Counted from the stretch's first letter, positions 36,195-44,955 are shown. The stretch is 64,000 bases of DNA from Chitinophaga sp. MM2321 (GCF_964033635.1 NZ_OZ035533.1:4898001-4962000); one strand, 5' to 3'. Numbers and translations: made by a program. The notes: a model not told the origin generated them from the letters alone.

Positions 36195-36227
36195 CATAAC
36201 GCGCGGGTATATATAAAATTCAGCGGC

Positions 36228-36302
36228 ACGGAGCGGCGATATTTTTAAATCATCTGCATTGTCTATACGGTTTAGCTCCAATGGAGAAAATTGTTTATCC
36301 AT
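36228..36302 (-). pseudogene. N-terminal remnant of a DUF2255-type protein
   Basis: The minus strand reads MDKQFSPLELNRIDNADD then LKISPLR, which resembles the start of small DUF2255 proteins (F...EL..I..ADDL.I.PLR..G). Five bases separate it from the stop of the monooxygenase-like gene, so it was the next gene of that operon. After LR the frame enters sequence of the AraC fragment on the other strand. The comparison rests on 25 codons. Confidence 0.5.
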
Positions 36303-36307
36303 GGTTT

Positions 36308-36748
36308 CTACTTTTTCAACTTTTTAAAAATCGCCTGAGCTGCTTTCAGATCCATTGCCTCCATGTCCAAAAGTTTTAATGATTTGACCATGTGGAGCGT
36401 ACCCGTTTTATACTTTTGGAAATGTTCGGTTTTCAAATGGGACAGATAGGCTTGCTGATCTTTGTACATTTCTAATATCCTTATCTGTGTTAGATTCTCT
36501 TTTTGGAACATCGGGAAGATGGCAATAACACCTGCTTCCAATCTTACGGATGCTTCGGCTTCATCTTTAAGTATTGTCTTGTATTCTTCCAGATATTGTG
36601 GATGTATTTCAATCTCCGAAATACGCACCATCATTTTCTTTTGTTGTGCATGGACAATGTTGTTCATACTAAAGAGTATTATTATTACCAGCACGGCCTG
36701 CAACGGCCATTTGAAGCAATTACGGTATAGAAAATCATTTTTATCCAT
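36308..36748 (-). CDS. Exported antibiotic-biosynthesis-monooxygenase-domain protein
   Basis: A 146-residue protein with a signal peptide (about 1-34, ending in NIVHAQ) followed by one ABM ferredoxin-like domain (about 38-125). Family marks are the opening MVRISEIEIHPQYLEEYKTIL, the LEAGVIAIFPMF strand and the LEMYKDQQAYLSHLKTEHFQKYK helix. Such proteins are annotated as putative quinol monooxygenases. The gene appears intact inside an otherwise decayed region and follows the carboxymuconolactone-decarboxylase-like gene by 23 bases. The periplasmic location is unusual for this fold but common in Bacteroidota. Confidence 0.88.
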   Translation of the reverse strand: MDKNDFLYRNCFKWPLQAVLVIIILFSMNNIVHAQQKKMMVRISEIEIHPQYLEEYKTILKDEAEASVRLEAGVIAIFPMFQKENLTQIRILEMYKDQQAYLSHLKTEHFQKYKTGTLHMVKSLKLLDMEAMDLKAAQAIFKKLKK

Positions 36749-36771
36749 ATCCCCTTTATTAAAATGCTTTT

Positions 36772-37497
36772 TTACTTTTTCATTTTAGAGAGAACTGCTC
36801 TTGCAGTTTCAGCCTGTTCCTTGCTTATAGCTTTTTCAATGATATCACACATGGATTTTACCTGTTCTACTGTAATCCCGGTATTCATACCCATTCCGAT
36901 ATGCGCCTGCAATTGCTCTTCTACACCAGGCATAGCGGCTAAAGCTGCAATTGTAACCAGCTCCCTTTGCTGATAGGTAAGTACATCACTAACAAAAATG
37001 TCAGCAAACAAATGTTCTTTCAGAAAGGTATCGATACGTGGGGCAAACTCCCCGAAACCGGGAGCAGGTTTTACCTGTGGTGTTTTTGTCAACGTTTCCA
37101 AAACTTGTCTGCCCTGTTCGTATTTGTCTTCAGTATAGTTTACAACTATGATTTCTTTTCCGATACTATCCGTAATGCCTTTGGATGCTCTTTGGTCCAA
37201 TACTGTTTTAAAGGTATTGATCCCATTGAGGCTTCTCGGAAAACCGCAGTACGCATATAGTTGCACCAATGCTTCTTTGATTTCGTTAATAGTTAACCCT
37301 GCATCCAATGCCATATTCAACTGGATTTTCAAGTTACCCAGATCTCCTGTTGCCGTAAGTGCGGAAACAGTTATTAAGCCTTGTTGTTGGGTATTCAGTA
37401 CCTTGTTCATATCGGTTCTGTTTTGTGCATTCATTGTACCTATGTTCAATATTAAAACAAAAAACAATATCCATCTTATAAACTTGCCTTTGTTCAT
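36772..37497 (-). CDS. Exported carboxymuconolactone decarboxylase-family protein
   Basis: A 241-residue protein with a signal peptide (about 1-24, ending in TMNAQ) and two copies of the AhpD-like CMD fold (about 30-110 and 140-235). The motifs LITVSALTATGDLGNLKIQLNMALDAGLT and LVTIAALAAMPGVEEQLQAHIGMGMNTGIT are the repeated core helices. The usual redox pair CxxC of AhpD is absent, so peroxidase activity is unlikely. It looks intact. The cupin remnant upstream and the ABM gene downstream are on the same strand, a gene set often found next to an AraC regulator. Confidence 0.9.
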   Translation of the reverse strand: MNKGKFIRWILFFVLILNIGTMNAQNRTDMNKVLNTQQQGLITVSALTATGDLGNLKIQLNMALDAGLTINEIKEALVQLYAYCGFPRSLNGINTFKTVLDQRASKGITDSIGKEIIVVNYTEDKYEQGRQVLETLTKTPQVKPAPGFGEFAPRIDTFLKEHLFADIFVSDVLTYQQRELVTIAALAAMPGVEEQLQAHIGMGMNTGITVEQVKSMCDIIEKAISKEQAETARAVLSKMKK

Positions 37498-37511
37498 ATT
37501 TTATACGATTA

Positions 37512-37665
37512 CTATTTGTTTACTTCGTTAAATTCTTCGTCTGTTACGGGGGTTAACCAGGTCACATTATCATCGCCTTATAAAATTGGTTACTGCAATG
37601 TGTACCATCTTGCTGGTAGCTTGGCTCCATGCCAATGTATAAGGTGCTCATCATATCTTATCCAT
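37512..37665 (-). pseudogene. Remnant of a cupin gene (C-terminal part) with two stops
   Basis: The minus strand reads HLIHWHGAKLPARWYTLQ, stop, PIL, stop, then GDDNVTWLTPVTDEEFNEVNK and the natural stop TAG at 37512-37514. WHGA.....WFTH.A and the ending W.L.EPVTDEEY are the end of small cupins that accompany CMD proteins. Two in-frame stops and no start make it a pseudogene. It lies 14 bases ahead of the CMD gene. Confidence 0.65.
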
Positions 37666-37771
37666 TTTGTAATAACATGATAGGGCAAAGTTCATCAATC
37701 CTGTTTGCAATGGATTTATATAGAATACAGTTCTTTCTACCATTTTTACGGATTCTTCGTTAAATGTATAA

Positions 37772-38101
37772 ATGAGGGACTTAGGCTTGTTAAGTGTGGT
37801 TAATTTTGATGAAGTGCCCACCATTCAGCTTTTCCGGCGGTATATGGGCGTTTATGCCGTGTTCCTGAAAAACATAAAGTGTGGTGATATGCTGTATGGC
37901 TGTCAGCCTTATGATTACGAGGATGGCACTTTGGTTTTTGTGGCTCCGGGACAGGTGTATGGCGTTGATAGCAAAGGCATCGTCACAAAGCCGTCGGGCT
38001 ATGCTTTGATTTTTCATCCCGATCTGATCAGAGGAACACAATTGGGAAAAACGATTAAGAACTATACTTTTTTTTCTTATGAAGTGAACGAAGTTTTAAA
38101 T
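37772..38101 (+). pseudogene. AraC-family regulator, N-terminal (cupin) half only
   Basis: The first 110 codons match the sensor half of a cupin/AraC regulator (LLSVVNFDEVP, YMGVYAVFLKNIKCGDMLYG, FVAPGQVYG, SGYALIFHPDLIRGT, YTFFSYEVNEVL). The match ends exactly before the HLSxKER helix with which the fragment at 35795 begins. The open frame runs on to 38248, but that tail crosses the tRNA terminator and tRNA and is chance. The gene is divergent from the cupin/CMD/ABM operon, its expected position as regulator. It has no DNA-binding domain. Confidence 0.85.
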
Positions 38102-38145
38102 TGTATTTATAACATTACCAACGACTTATGGTCAAAAAATAAAAA

Positions 38146-38171
38146 AGAGAATGGAAAAAATTCCATTCTCT
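38146..38171 (-). terminator. Intrinsic terminator now following tRNA-Gln(UUG)
   Basis: An 11-bp stem (AGAGAATGGAA/TTCCATTCTCT) with a 4-base loop lies 9 bases past the tRNA 3' end. On the minus strand it is followed by six T residues. Confidence 0.88.
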
Positions 38172-38178
38172 CTAGTTT

Positions 38179-38190
38179 TGTTGCCCAACC
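38179..38190. repeat. 12-bp direct repeat at the tRNA-Gln 3' end, right copy
   Basis: TGTTGCCCAACC, identical to 34584-34595. It covers the acceptor 3' strand, the discriminator and the first bases of the T stem of tRNA-Gln(UUG). Confidence 0.55.
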
Positions 38191-38251
38191 AGGATTCGAA
38201 CCTAGACAAATAGAACCAAAATCTATCGTACTACCATTATACTATTAGGCA
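38181..38251 (-). tRNA. tRNA-Gln, anticodon UUG
   Basis: Cloverleaf on the minus strand: acceptor TGCCTAA/TTGGGCA (one G-T pair), anticodon stem ATAGA/TCTAT with loop TTTTGGT (anticodon TTG), T loop TTCGAAT. The length is 71 bases with no encoded CCA. It reads CAA and, by wobble, CAG. It differs from the tRNA at 7062 mainly in the acceptor and anticodon stems. Confidence 0.97.
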
Positions 38252-38265
38252 CCGTAAACGGGACG

Positions 38266-38273
38266 CAAATGTA
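38266..38273 (-). promoter_or_regulatory. -7 box of the tRNA-Gln(UUG) promoter
   Basis: TACATTTG on the minus strand is an exact match to the Bacteroidota -7 consensus TAnnTTTG, 14 bases before the tRNA 5' end. The -33 TTTG is at a shorter spacing (14 bases) or degenerate. Confidence 0.5.
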
Positions 38274-38326
38274 GCTTTTTTTTCATAACAAACACATCCG
38301 GCCAAAATATTCATGGAGTTATCTGA

Positions 38327-38812
38327 CTATTTCCGGACGGTAGCTGCTGCTGCAATACCCACAGCGATGGCGTCTTCCACACCGCCCACAAAGGCATCTT
38401 TCACTTTATATTGCCTCCCTGCCGACCGGCGCAGATAAAAACAGGCATACGCCGCAGCCACGGCGGCAACAGCGCCAATCAATGCGCCCTGCCAGGCTTT
38501 ATCTCCTTTTGCCTTGTATAAAGTGGCTCCTGCCAGTCCACCGGAAAGGGCTCTTCCCGTCAGGCCGGTAGCGGCAATACGATCAGGAATACCCGGTACC
38601 TTATCCAGTACCAGCTCACCGGCGGCCATGGTTTGCAAGCCCCGCATCACCACATCCCGTTGCATCAGTCCCAGCGGAGATCCCTTCAGCTTCCGCGAAG
38701 GATACCGGTTTACATACTGGCTCGCAAATGCTGGTCCGAGGGTACTGCGCATACCGGAAACAGCACCCAGACAAATTACCCGTAATAATGTAGGAAGGAT
38801 CGCTTTTTTCAT
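38327..38812 (-). CDS. DUF4126-like membrane protein
   Basis: A 161-residue membrane protein from the Met at 38812; an upstream Met at 38845 would add 11 poorly fitting residues. The opening ILPTLLRVICLGAVSGMRSTLGPAFAS and the late GGVEDAIAVGIAAAAT resemble DUF4126 proteins. Several Gly/Ala-rich helices are present (about 5-25, 88-105, 108-125, 138-158). The function of the family is unknown. It ends close to a tRNA gene and is followed upstream by a thioesterase gene on the same strand. Confidence 0.75.
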   Translation of the reverse strand: MKKAILPTLLRVICLGAVSGMRSTLGPAFASQYVNRYPSRKLKGSPLGLMQRDVVMRGLQTMAAGELVLDKVPGIPDRIAATGLTGRALSGGLAGATLYKAKGDKAWQGALIGAVAAVAAAYACFYLRRSAGRQYKVKDAFVGGVEDAIAVGIAAAATVRK

Positions 38813-38882
38813 ATTAACAGCAGTCACAATCATTGTGCCATGCATACCCTGGTTGTGGGCAACAGATCCGGCGCGGCAGCCC

Positions 38883-39275
38883 CTATTCTTCTCTCAAACG
38901 TTCATCCGTATACGTGATTTCAGATCTCCCGTGGGGTACGGGCGTACCATGTTCGTCTACACTTACGAATACGATCCGGTCTATGGTCAGGATACTTTTT
39001 TGGGTGATCTTGTTCCTCACTTCGCAGGTTAAAGTGAGGGAGGTTCTGCCAAAATGAATAGCCTTGATGCCCAACTCTACAATGTCTCCCTGCCTGGCGG
39101 AGTTAATAAAATTTATTTCAGACATGTATTTGGTCACACACCTGTTGGTACCTAACTGGATGATGGAATAGATCGCTGCCTCTTCATCGATCCAGCGTAG
39201 CAGGCTGCCGCCAAACAAAGTACCATGTGCATTCAGATCTTCCGGCTTTACCCATTTGCGTGTGTAAAAATTCAT
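38883..39275 (-). CDS. Acyl-CoA thioesterase, hotdog fold
   Basis: A 130-residue cytoplasmic hotdog enzyme that should hydrolyse acyl-CoA to free acid and CoA. The YciA/BACH-type motif is clear: NAHGTLFGGSLLRWIDEEAAIYS (about 16-38), with the catalytic Asp/Glu in the helix start, followed by KYMSEINFINSARQGDIVELG. It has the usual single-domain length. It is 70 bases upstream of the DUF4126-like gene on the same strand. Confidence 0.93.
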   Translation of the reverse strand: MNFYTRKWVKPEDLNAHGTLFGGSLLRWIDEEAAIYSIIQLGTNRCVTKYMSEINFINSARQGDIVELGIKAIHFGRTSLTLTCEVRNKITQKSILTIDRIVFVSVDEHGTPVPHGRSEITYTDERLREE

Positions 39276-39383
39276 CTGTAACTGATTTTGATGTTACCCA
39301 TAAAAGTACAAAGCTATTTTATTCCTGCCTGTAAAACATGGCTCCCCTTCGGGGGATGGGCCGATTAATGTATATTTAACAGG

Positions 39384-40289
39384 ATGAAAGCAACTATTGA
39401 ACTACTCCGGTCGCAGGTATTGCCCGATTTCCCATCGGGGTCATCTATCAACTATTATAACGAAAAATTTTACCTCGTAGGCGATGATGCCAATTATGTG
39501 CTGATACTCGATGCACAATATCAGCAGGTGGATAAAATAATGTTGTTCGATTATCCGCAACAGCGGATACCCAAGCCCGTAAAAGCTGATCTTGAAACAT
39601 CCGTGATCCTCCCGCTGGCAGGCAAGCCGCACCTGCTGGTGTTTGGCTCCGCATCTCTGGAAGAAAGAAAAAGAATGATCCTTATTCCGTTGATGACCAC
39701 AGATTATAAACGCTTTTATCCCGAATCTTATGGAGATGATTTTTTCGATCAACTGAAAAATGAAGGTATCACACAAATGAATATTGAAGGGGCAACTATT
39801 ATCGGGGAACAACTGGTACTGGCCAACCGCGGCAATAATACCCATACGGAGAACCAGCTGATCATGGTACATCCGGAATTTTGGAAAGAAGGCATGCCCT
39901 GCCAGCTAACTATTTCCAGGGTAAGTATCCCTTCACTCACCAAAAATTTCCCGGGAATTTCAGAACTCTGCTATGTAGCCTCCCGCGATCTTTTGCTGGT
40001 AACGATTACCAGCGAAGCTACCAGCAATGCTTATGAAGATGGAGAAATTGCAGACAGCTATATCGGTTGGATAGCACATGCGGCGGAAAAAATTAAAGCG
40101 CCCACTATTGCGTTGGATGGCGTGCTCAATCTGCCGGCAACCGACCCCGTTTTCCTCCATCAGAAAATCGAAGGGGTTTGTGTAGCGCAGGAATCTGCGG
40201 ATGCACTTTTTCTTCATATGGTAGCTGATAACGATCAGGGAGAAACCAGTCTGTTCAATGTAAAAATGATTTTTTCGGAAGAAAAATAA
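39384..40289 (+). CDS. Conserved hypothetical protein (DUF6929-like)
   Basis: A 301-residue protein without signal peptide, built of regular beta strands (SINYYNEKFYLVGDDANYVLILD, LLVFGSASLEERKRMILIPL, NIEGATIIGEQLVLANRGNNTHTENQLI). It looks like a propeller and resembles a Bacteroidota family of unknown function that I believe is filed under DUF6929. It is a single gene between a divergent thioesterase and a converging permease. No active site can be named. Confidence 0.75.
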   Translation: MKATIELLRSQVLPDFPSGSSINYYNEKFYLVGDDANYVLILDAQYQQVDKIMLFDYPQQRIPKPVKADLETSVILPLAGKPHLLVFGSASLEERKRMILIPLMTTDYKRFYPESYGDDFFDQLKNEGITQMNIEGATIIGEQLVLANRGNNTHTENQLIMVHPEFWKEGMPCQLTISRVSIPSLTKNFPGISELCYVASRDLLLVTITSEATSNAYEDGEIADSYIGWIAHAAEKIKAPTIALDGVLNLPATDPVFLHQKIEGVCVAQESADALFLHMVADNDQGETSLFNVKMIFSEEK

Positions 40290-40301
40290 CCACTCAAATC
40301 C

Positions 40302-42671
40302 TTATTCCGCCTTCAGACTGTTCACCGGATTCATAAATGCGGCCCTGACAGCCTGAAAACTGATCGTACAGATAGTGATCACCAAAGCGCCTGTGGTGGC
40401 CATAATAAATACGCCCGGCCCGATGGTAATGTGATAGGTATATTTTGCCAGCCAGTGATGCAGAAAATAAAATGATACCGGTGAAGCAATGGCACAACCA
40501 ACGATGACCAGCAGGATAAAATCTTTTGAGAGTAATAACCACAGCTGCATTACAGTAGCGCCCATTACTTTCCTCACCGCTATTTCTTTTGTCCGCTGCG
40601 AAGCCATAAAAGCAGCAAGACCAAATAAGCCCAGGCAGGAGATGAAAATGGCTAACCCGGCGAAGATCGCTGCCAGCTTACCTGCCAGCGTTTCGAGGTT
40701 AAACTTCTGCGCATAAGCATCATCTGCAAATGCGTAATCATAAGGGAATGCAGGATTATATTTATTAAAGATGGGTGTTATCTTTTCAATAGCCGTATGT
40801 GCGTTCACGTTAGCAGACAAACGATACAGCAGCATGTCGGCATCTTGCTCATGTTCAAAAACGGCTGCTTCCACCGGTTTAAAAGGTGATTCCATAATAG
40901 CATCTTTCACTACACCGGCAATGGCTACACGCTTATCCTGCTGCCATACAATATACTGACCTACCGGATCGGTAAGTCCCATCCTTTTCACCGCTGCTTC
41001 ATTCACGATCACAGTACCCGAATCCTGCGCCCATGTGGGGTAAAAGTCGCGGCCCGCTGCCAACTGCATGCCTACTGTTTCGAAATAATCAGGCGACACC
41101 GCAATAGCGGCAACACTCAGCATGTCTTCAGACGTTTTACCTCTCCAGCTATTCACGGCTGTATGTGACCACACATCTGTAACAGGACTCGATGCCTTTG
41201 AAATGTTTTCCACCAGGCCGCTTTGCAACAGGTCATTACGCAGCGCATCATAATTACGGCGCATATCTTCACTCATCCCGGTAAAAACCAGCCCGTCAGC
41301 ATTATACCCCGCCGGCCGTTGCTTGGCATGCCGGATCTGCTGATAAATAATAATTGTACTGATGATCAACGCCACACTGCATGCAAACTGTATCACCACC
41401 AGCGATTTCCTGCGCAAAGTGGCCTGCCGGCCCGCCCGGAATGTACCCTTCAATACTTTCACGGCTTCAAAAGATGACAGGTAAAAAGCAGGTCTGCTAC
41501 CGGCTATCAGACCGGTGACGACAACAAATAACAACAACAGTTCCCATGCCAGCGGATTGCCGTAAGGAATGGCTATCGTTGCCCCGATGATTTGATTAAA
41601 GACCGGCAACGCCAGCTCCACTATTCCGATACTTAAAAATGCCGATATCACCGTGATCAGCATGGATTCAACCAGGAACTGGAAAATGAGTTCGCGCCGT
41701 CCCGAACCAATTGCCTTTCTTACACCTACTTCGCGCGCCCGCTTTTCTGAACGTGCGGTCGCTAAATTGATGAAGTTAATACAGGCTATCAACAGCACCA
41801 GTATACCCACAATAGAAAACATTCTTACATACTCAATAAAACCTCCGCTCACTTTTCCGTTCTCAAAATTGCTGTACAACCGCCATGCACGCATGGGGTG
41901 CAGAAAAACGGTCGCCTTCATCTCTTTATCATGCCTGCTGATAATATCTTTTATCTTGGGAGATACCTGCACGAGTGAAACACCCGGCGCTAAGGATACA
42001 TATAACTGGAAAGAGTTATTGAGCCATTGCGTGCGGGCCAATCTCATCCAGTCCTGCGTCTGCTCATAAAATTTAAAAGGCACCAGGTATTTAAATCCAA
42101 AAGAGGAATTAGCCGGGAGATCTTTCAGGATACCCGTCACTTTAAGATCGTAATGGTTGTCAAGACGTACGATCTTATTTACCGGATCAGCATTGCCAAA
42201 CAAGGCCTTGGCAGTGGTTTCCGTGAGCACAATGGAATAAGGATCATTCAACACCTGCGCTACCTGTCCTGATAACAGTGGAAAGCCGAAGGCACGTAAA
42301 AAATCAGGGTTTGCACCGGTACCATTCAGCAGCAGTTTTTTATCGCCTGCCATCAGGCCGTGCCGGTCGTTCCAATCCGTTTCTGCTACGTATTGGATTC
42401 CCGGAATCTCTTTGCGCAGGGCTTCGGCCAGCGCCAGGGAAGCGGAGCTGATCGTAGTAGTATCACCATCATTACTTTTATAATTGAGTTTTACCTGGTA
42501 CAGGTTTTCATAGCCGGGAATAAAGCGGTCATAAGAATATTCCCGGAATACCCACAATCCTATCAGCAACGCCACCGCCATACCAGTAGCCAATCCAAAG
42601 ATATTAAGCGCACTATACACCTTATTGTGCAGGATATTGCGCCAGGCAGTTTTGATATAATTCAGGAACAT
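40302..42671 (-). CDS. FtsX/MacB-type ABC transporter permease
   Basis: A 789-residue permease from the Met at 42671 (MFLNYIKTAWRNI); an upstream Met at 42803 would add 44 residues of unrelated sequence. It has the duplicated Bacteroidota layout: TM helix at about 20-42, periplasmic MacB-like domain, three helices (about 285-420), another helix near 430, a second periplasmic domain, and three C-terminal helices. The motif RAREVGVRKAIG and the matching RTKEIAVRKVMGATVMQLW are the FtsX signature in each half. No ATPase gene is adjacent. Such proteins export lipids, peptides or drugs; the cargo is unknown. Confidence 0.93.
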   Translation of the reverse strand: MFLNYIKTAWRNILHNKVYSALNIFGLATGMAVALLIGLWVFREYSYDRFIPGYENLYQVKLNYKSNDGDTTTISSASLALAEALRKEIPGIQYVAETDWNDRHGLMAGDKKLLLNGTGANPDFLRAFGFPLLSGQVAQVLNDPYSIVLTETTAKALFGNADPVNKIVRLDNHYDLKVTGILKDLPANSSFGFKYLVPFKFYEQTQDWMRLARTQWLNNSFQLYVSLAPGVSLVQVSPKIKDIISRHDKEMKATVFLHPMRAWRLYSNFENGKVSGGFIEYVRMFSIVGILVLLIACINFINLATARSEKRAREVGVRKAIGSGRRELIFQFLVESMLITVISAFLSIGIVELALPVFNQIIGATIAIPYGNPLAWELLLLFVVVTGLIAGSRPAFYLSSFEAVKVLKGTFRAGRQATLRRKSLVVIQFACSVALIISTIIIYQQIRHAKQRPAGYNADGLVFTGMSEDMRRNYDALRNDLLQSGLVENISKASSPVTDVWSHTAVNSWRGKTSEDMLSVAAIAVSPDYFETVGMQLAAGRDFYPTWAQDSGTVIVNEAAVKRMGLTDPVGQYIVWQQDKRVAIAGVVKDAIMESPFKPVEAAVFEHEQDADMLLYRLSANVNAHTAIEKITPIFNKYNPAFPYDYAFADDAYAQKFNLETLAGKLAAIFAGLAIFISCLGLFGLAAFMASQRTKEIAVRKVMGATVMQLWLLLSKDFILLVIVGCAIASPVSFYFLHHWLAKYTYHITIGPGVFIMATTGALVITICTISFQAVRAAFMNPVNSLKAE

Positions 42672-42996
42672 GAGCGATCTATTAAAATGATGATGACCAC
42701 TTCCCGGCTCCAAAGGAGTGCCAGATGCAAAGCTACTGGTTTTCAATAGGAAGCAGCCGTTGCGGTGTCCGGTTTTACACCGGAGATGTCCGGTAGCGGA
42801 CAATTACAGCCACCGATATATCGTATCTCTAGTCATCCTGTAGCCGGAATGGCGATTGCGAAAAATATAAAAGAGAGGGTGGGCATCTCCCTATAATATT
42901 ACTGATAATCATCCGCCAACGTAACAGGGTGGGTAGTATAAATTTATGTTTTTGTTAATTTTTTTATAAATTTAGACTTATCACATTTTTTTTCTG
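42672..42996. other. Divergent intergenic region between permease and sigma factor genes
   Basis: About 325 bases with no gene. The half next to the permease is GC-rich and non-coding by codon pattern. The last 60 bases before the sigma gene are very AT-rich (repeated TATAAATTTA), probably its promoter, but no clean TTTG/TAnnTTTG pair was found. Confidence 0.45.
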
Positions 42997-43596
42997 ATGC
43001 AGTCTTCCGATGTTTTATTCGAAAAAGAATTGTTGTTGCGTGTAGCGGACGGAGATGAAAAGGCTTTCCGGAAGATCTTCGACCTGTACAAAGAACCATT
43101 TTACGCAGCGGCCCTGAAAATGACCCGCTCGGATGAAACGGCTGAAGAGATTGTTCAGGAGGTTTTTGTTACCCTTTGGTTGCGGCGGGCCAACCTGGCG
43201 GCCGTAGAGCATCCTTCCTCCTACCTGTTTACCATTGTTTATAATTGTATACGCGCCCATTTTAAAAAACTGGCGATAGAAAAAAGATTGAAACAAAATA
43301 TCGGTGAGCAGCATCCGGTAGGAGAATGCCTTACGGAAGAGCGGTTGATAGACAAGGAAAACCAGCAACTGCTCCAGGATATTATTCATCAACTTCCCCC
43401 TCAGCAACAACTGATATACCAGCTAAGCCGGAAGCAGGGCCTTAGCCGCGATGAAATTGCGGATCACCTGGCGATTTCTCCACACACCGTAAAAAACCAC
43501 CTATTGAAAGCCCTGAAGTATATCCGGTCTCACTATCATCATATTACTTCTCTCCTCTTTTCCCTTTTTAGCTGGATCATTTTCCGGCTCCTTTAG
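42997..43596 (+). CDS. ECF-type RNA polymerase sigma-70 factor (locus 3)
   Basis: A 199-residue ECF sigma factor. Region 2 holds DETAEEIVQEVFVTLWLRR and region 4 LPPQQQLIYQLSRKQGLSRDEIADHLAISPHTVKNHLLKALKYIR. The last 20 residues are hydrophobic (ITSLLFSLFSWIIF), a tail seen in some Bacteroidota ECF factors and possibly a membrane contact. It is first in a plus-strand run with fecR, susC and susD. Confidence 0.95.
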   Translation: MQSSDVLFEKELLLRVADGDEKAFRKIFDLYKEPFYAAALKMTRSDETAEEIVQEVFVTLWLRRANLAAVEHPSSYLFTIVYNCIRAHFKKLAIEKRLKQNIGEQHPVGECLTEERLIDKENQQLLQDIIHQLPPQQQLIYQLSRKQGLSRDEIADHLAISPHTVKNHLLKALKYIRSHYHHITSLLFSLFSWIIFRLL

Positions 43597-43703
43597 TTAT
43601 TTCCGCTAACATATTTTTTGGGGAGCAGATTTTTTTTCACCGCACTAGTACAACCACCCTTCCTTTTTACTCTTATTAATAAACTGATACAAATTGATTG
43701 ATC

Positions 43704-44870
43704 ATGCCACTTTCTGAAGAACGGGTCTATTACTTACTGCAGGCCTATACCTATCGCACGGCAACTGCGGAGGAAGAGCAGGAATTATTTGAATGGATAT
43801 CATCTACCTCCGAAGATACCCTGCTGAAAGATTATGTGCAGCAGTTGATACAGGAGCACCAGCATGAAAAACTTCCGGATGTGGACTGGGAAAATATATA
43901 CCGGCGGATAAAGCAGGATACGGAAATCGACTCCCCTGCGCAACCAGCGCGCAGGATAAGCTGGTATTATGCCGCAGCGGCGGCTGTGTTGCTGTTAATA
44001 GCAGGGAGCAGTTTCTACCTGCTTTTCAATAAAAAGCATACAACGGCCAACACGCTTGCCCATAAGGCAAGCAACAACGTAAATGATGTTCCTCCCGGCA
44101 AGTTTAAAGCGATTATACAGGCCGGCAACGGGCAAGTGGTATTAAACAGGAATGACACCAGTTTTATGCTTGCCGGCAATGCGGTAAATATCAACAATGG
44201 CAACCTGCAGATAACTACTGATACTGAAAAACCGATCCAGTATACCCTGATAACACCCCGTGGCGGGGAATATCAGCTGACACTTTCCGATGGTACAACC
44301 GTATGGCTCAACGCTGACTCCAAACTGGTATATCCCACTGTATTTACAGGTAATACAAGAGTAGTAACGTTGGAAGGAGAAGCTTACTTTGATGTACATC
44401 AGGATGCCAGTCATCCGTTTGTGGTGAAAACCTCCCATCAAAGCGTGCGGGTACTGGGCACGGAATTTAATATACATGCCTACCCCGATGAGCCAAAAGT
44501 GGTGACTACGTTGATCAATGGCAGGGTACAGGTAAACAGTCAGGACCACACCCTGTTGTTACAGCCAGGGCAGCAGGCCCATCTTACCGGAGAAGGACTG
44601 CTAAGTCTTCAGCCGGATGCCGATATAGAACAGGTAATTGCCTGGAAAAACGGCTATTTCCGCTTTATGAAAGCAGATATACACAGCATTATGCAACAGT
44701 TATCCCGCTGGTATGATGTGGAAGTACACTATGAAAAAAATCTAAAGCCTGCTTCTTTCGGCGCTGTCATCAGCAGGAATAATAATATATCTCAGGTACT
44801 CAATATGCTGGAAGCAACGGGAGAAGTTCATTTCAAAATAGAGGGCCGTAAGATATCCGTAATGCCATGA
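43704..44870 (+). CDS. FecR-family anti-sigma factor (locus 3)
   Basis: A 388-residue inner membrane regulator from the ATG at 43704. The cytoplasmic part spans about 1-88, the membrane segment about 90-108 (YYAAAAAVLLLIAGSSFYL), the FecR domain about 185-285 (GGEYQLTLSDGTTVWLNADSK, GEAYFDVHQDASHPFVVKT) and a C-terminal DUF4974-like domain about 310-388 (FMKADIHSIMQQLSRWYDVEV). It starts 107 bases after the sigma gene and should relay the SusC signal to it. Confidence 0.95.
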   Translation: MPLSEERVYYLLQAYTYRTATAEEEQELFEWISSTSEDTLLKDYVQQLIQEHQHEKLPDVDWENIYRRIKQDTEIDSPAQPARRISWYYAAAAAVLLLIAGSSFYLLFNKKHTTANTLAHKASNNVNDVPPGKFKAIIQAGNGQVVLNRNDTSFMLAGNAVNINNGNLQITTDTEKPIQYTLITPRGGEYQLTLSDGTTVWLNADSKLVYPTVFTGNTRVVTLEGEAYFDVHQDASHPFVVKTSHQSVRVLGTEFNIHAYPDEPKVVTTLINGRVQVNSQDHTLLLQPGQQAHLTGEGLLSLQPDADIEQVIAWKNGYFRFMKADIHSIMQQLSRWYDVEVHYEKNLKPASFGAVISRNNNISQVLNMLEATGEVHFKIEGRKISVMP

Positions 44871-44955
44871 ATTTAAATTGACCATTTATCACCAAAAAAC
44901 ATAAGTCTTATGCAGTATAATGATACTTAACTCTTTTCTATCCGGTGATCTATAT

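Noticed and set aside
38102..38248. C-terminal extension of the AraC N-terminal fragment
   Set aside because: The frame passes through the tRNA terminator and the tRNA-Gln gene on the other strand, so the extra 49 codons are chance sequence.
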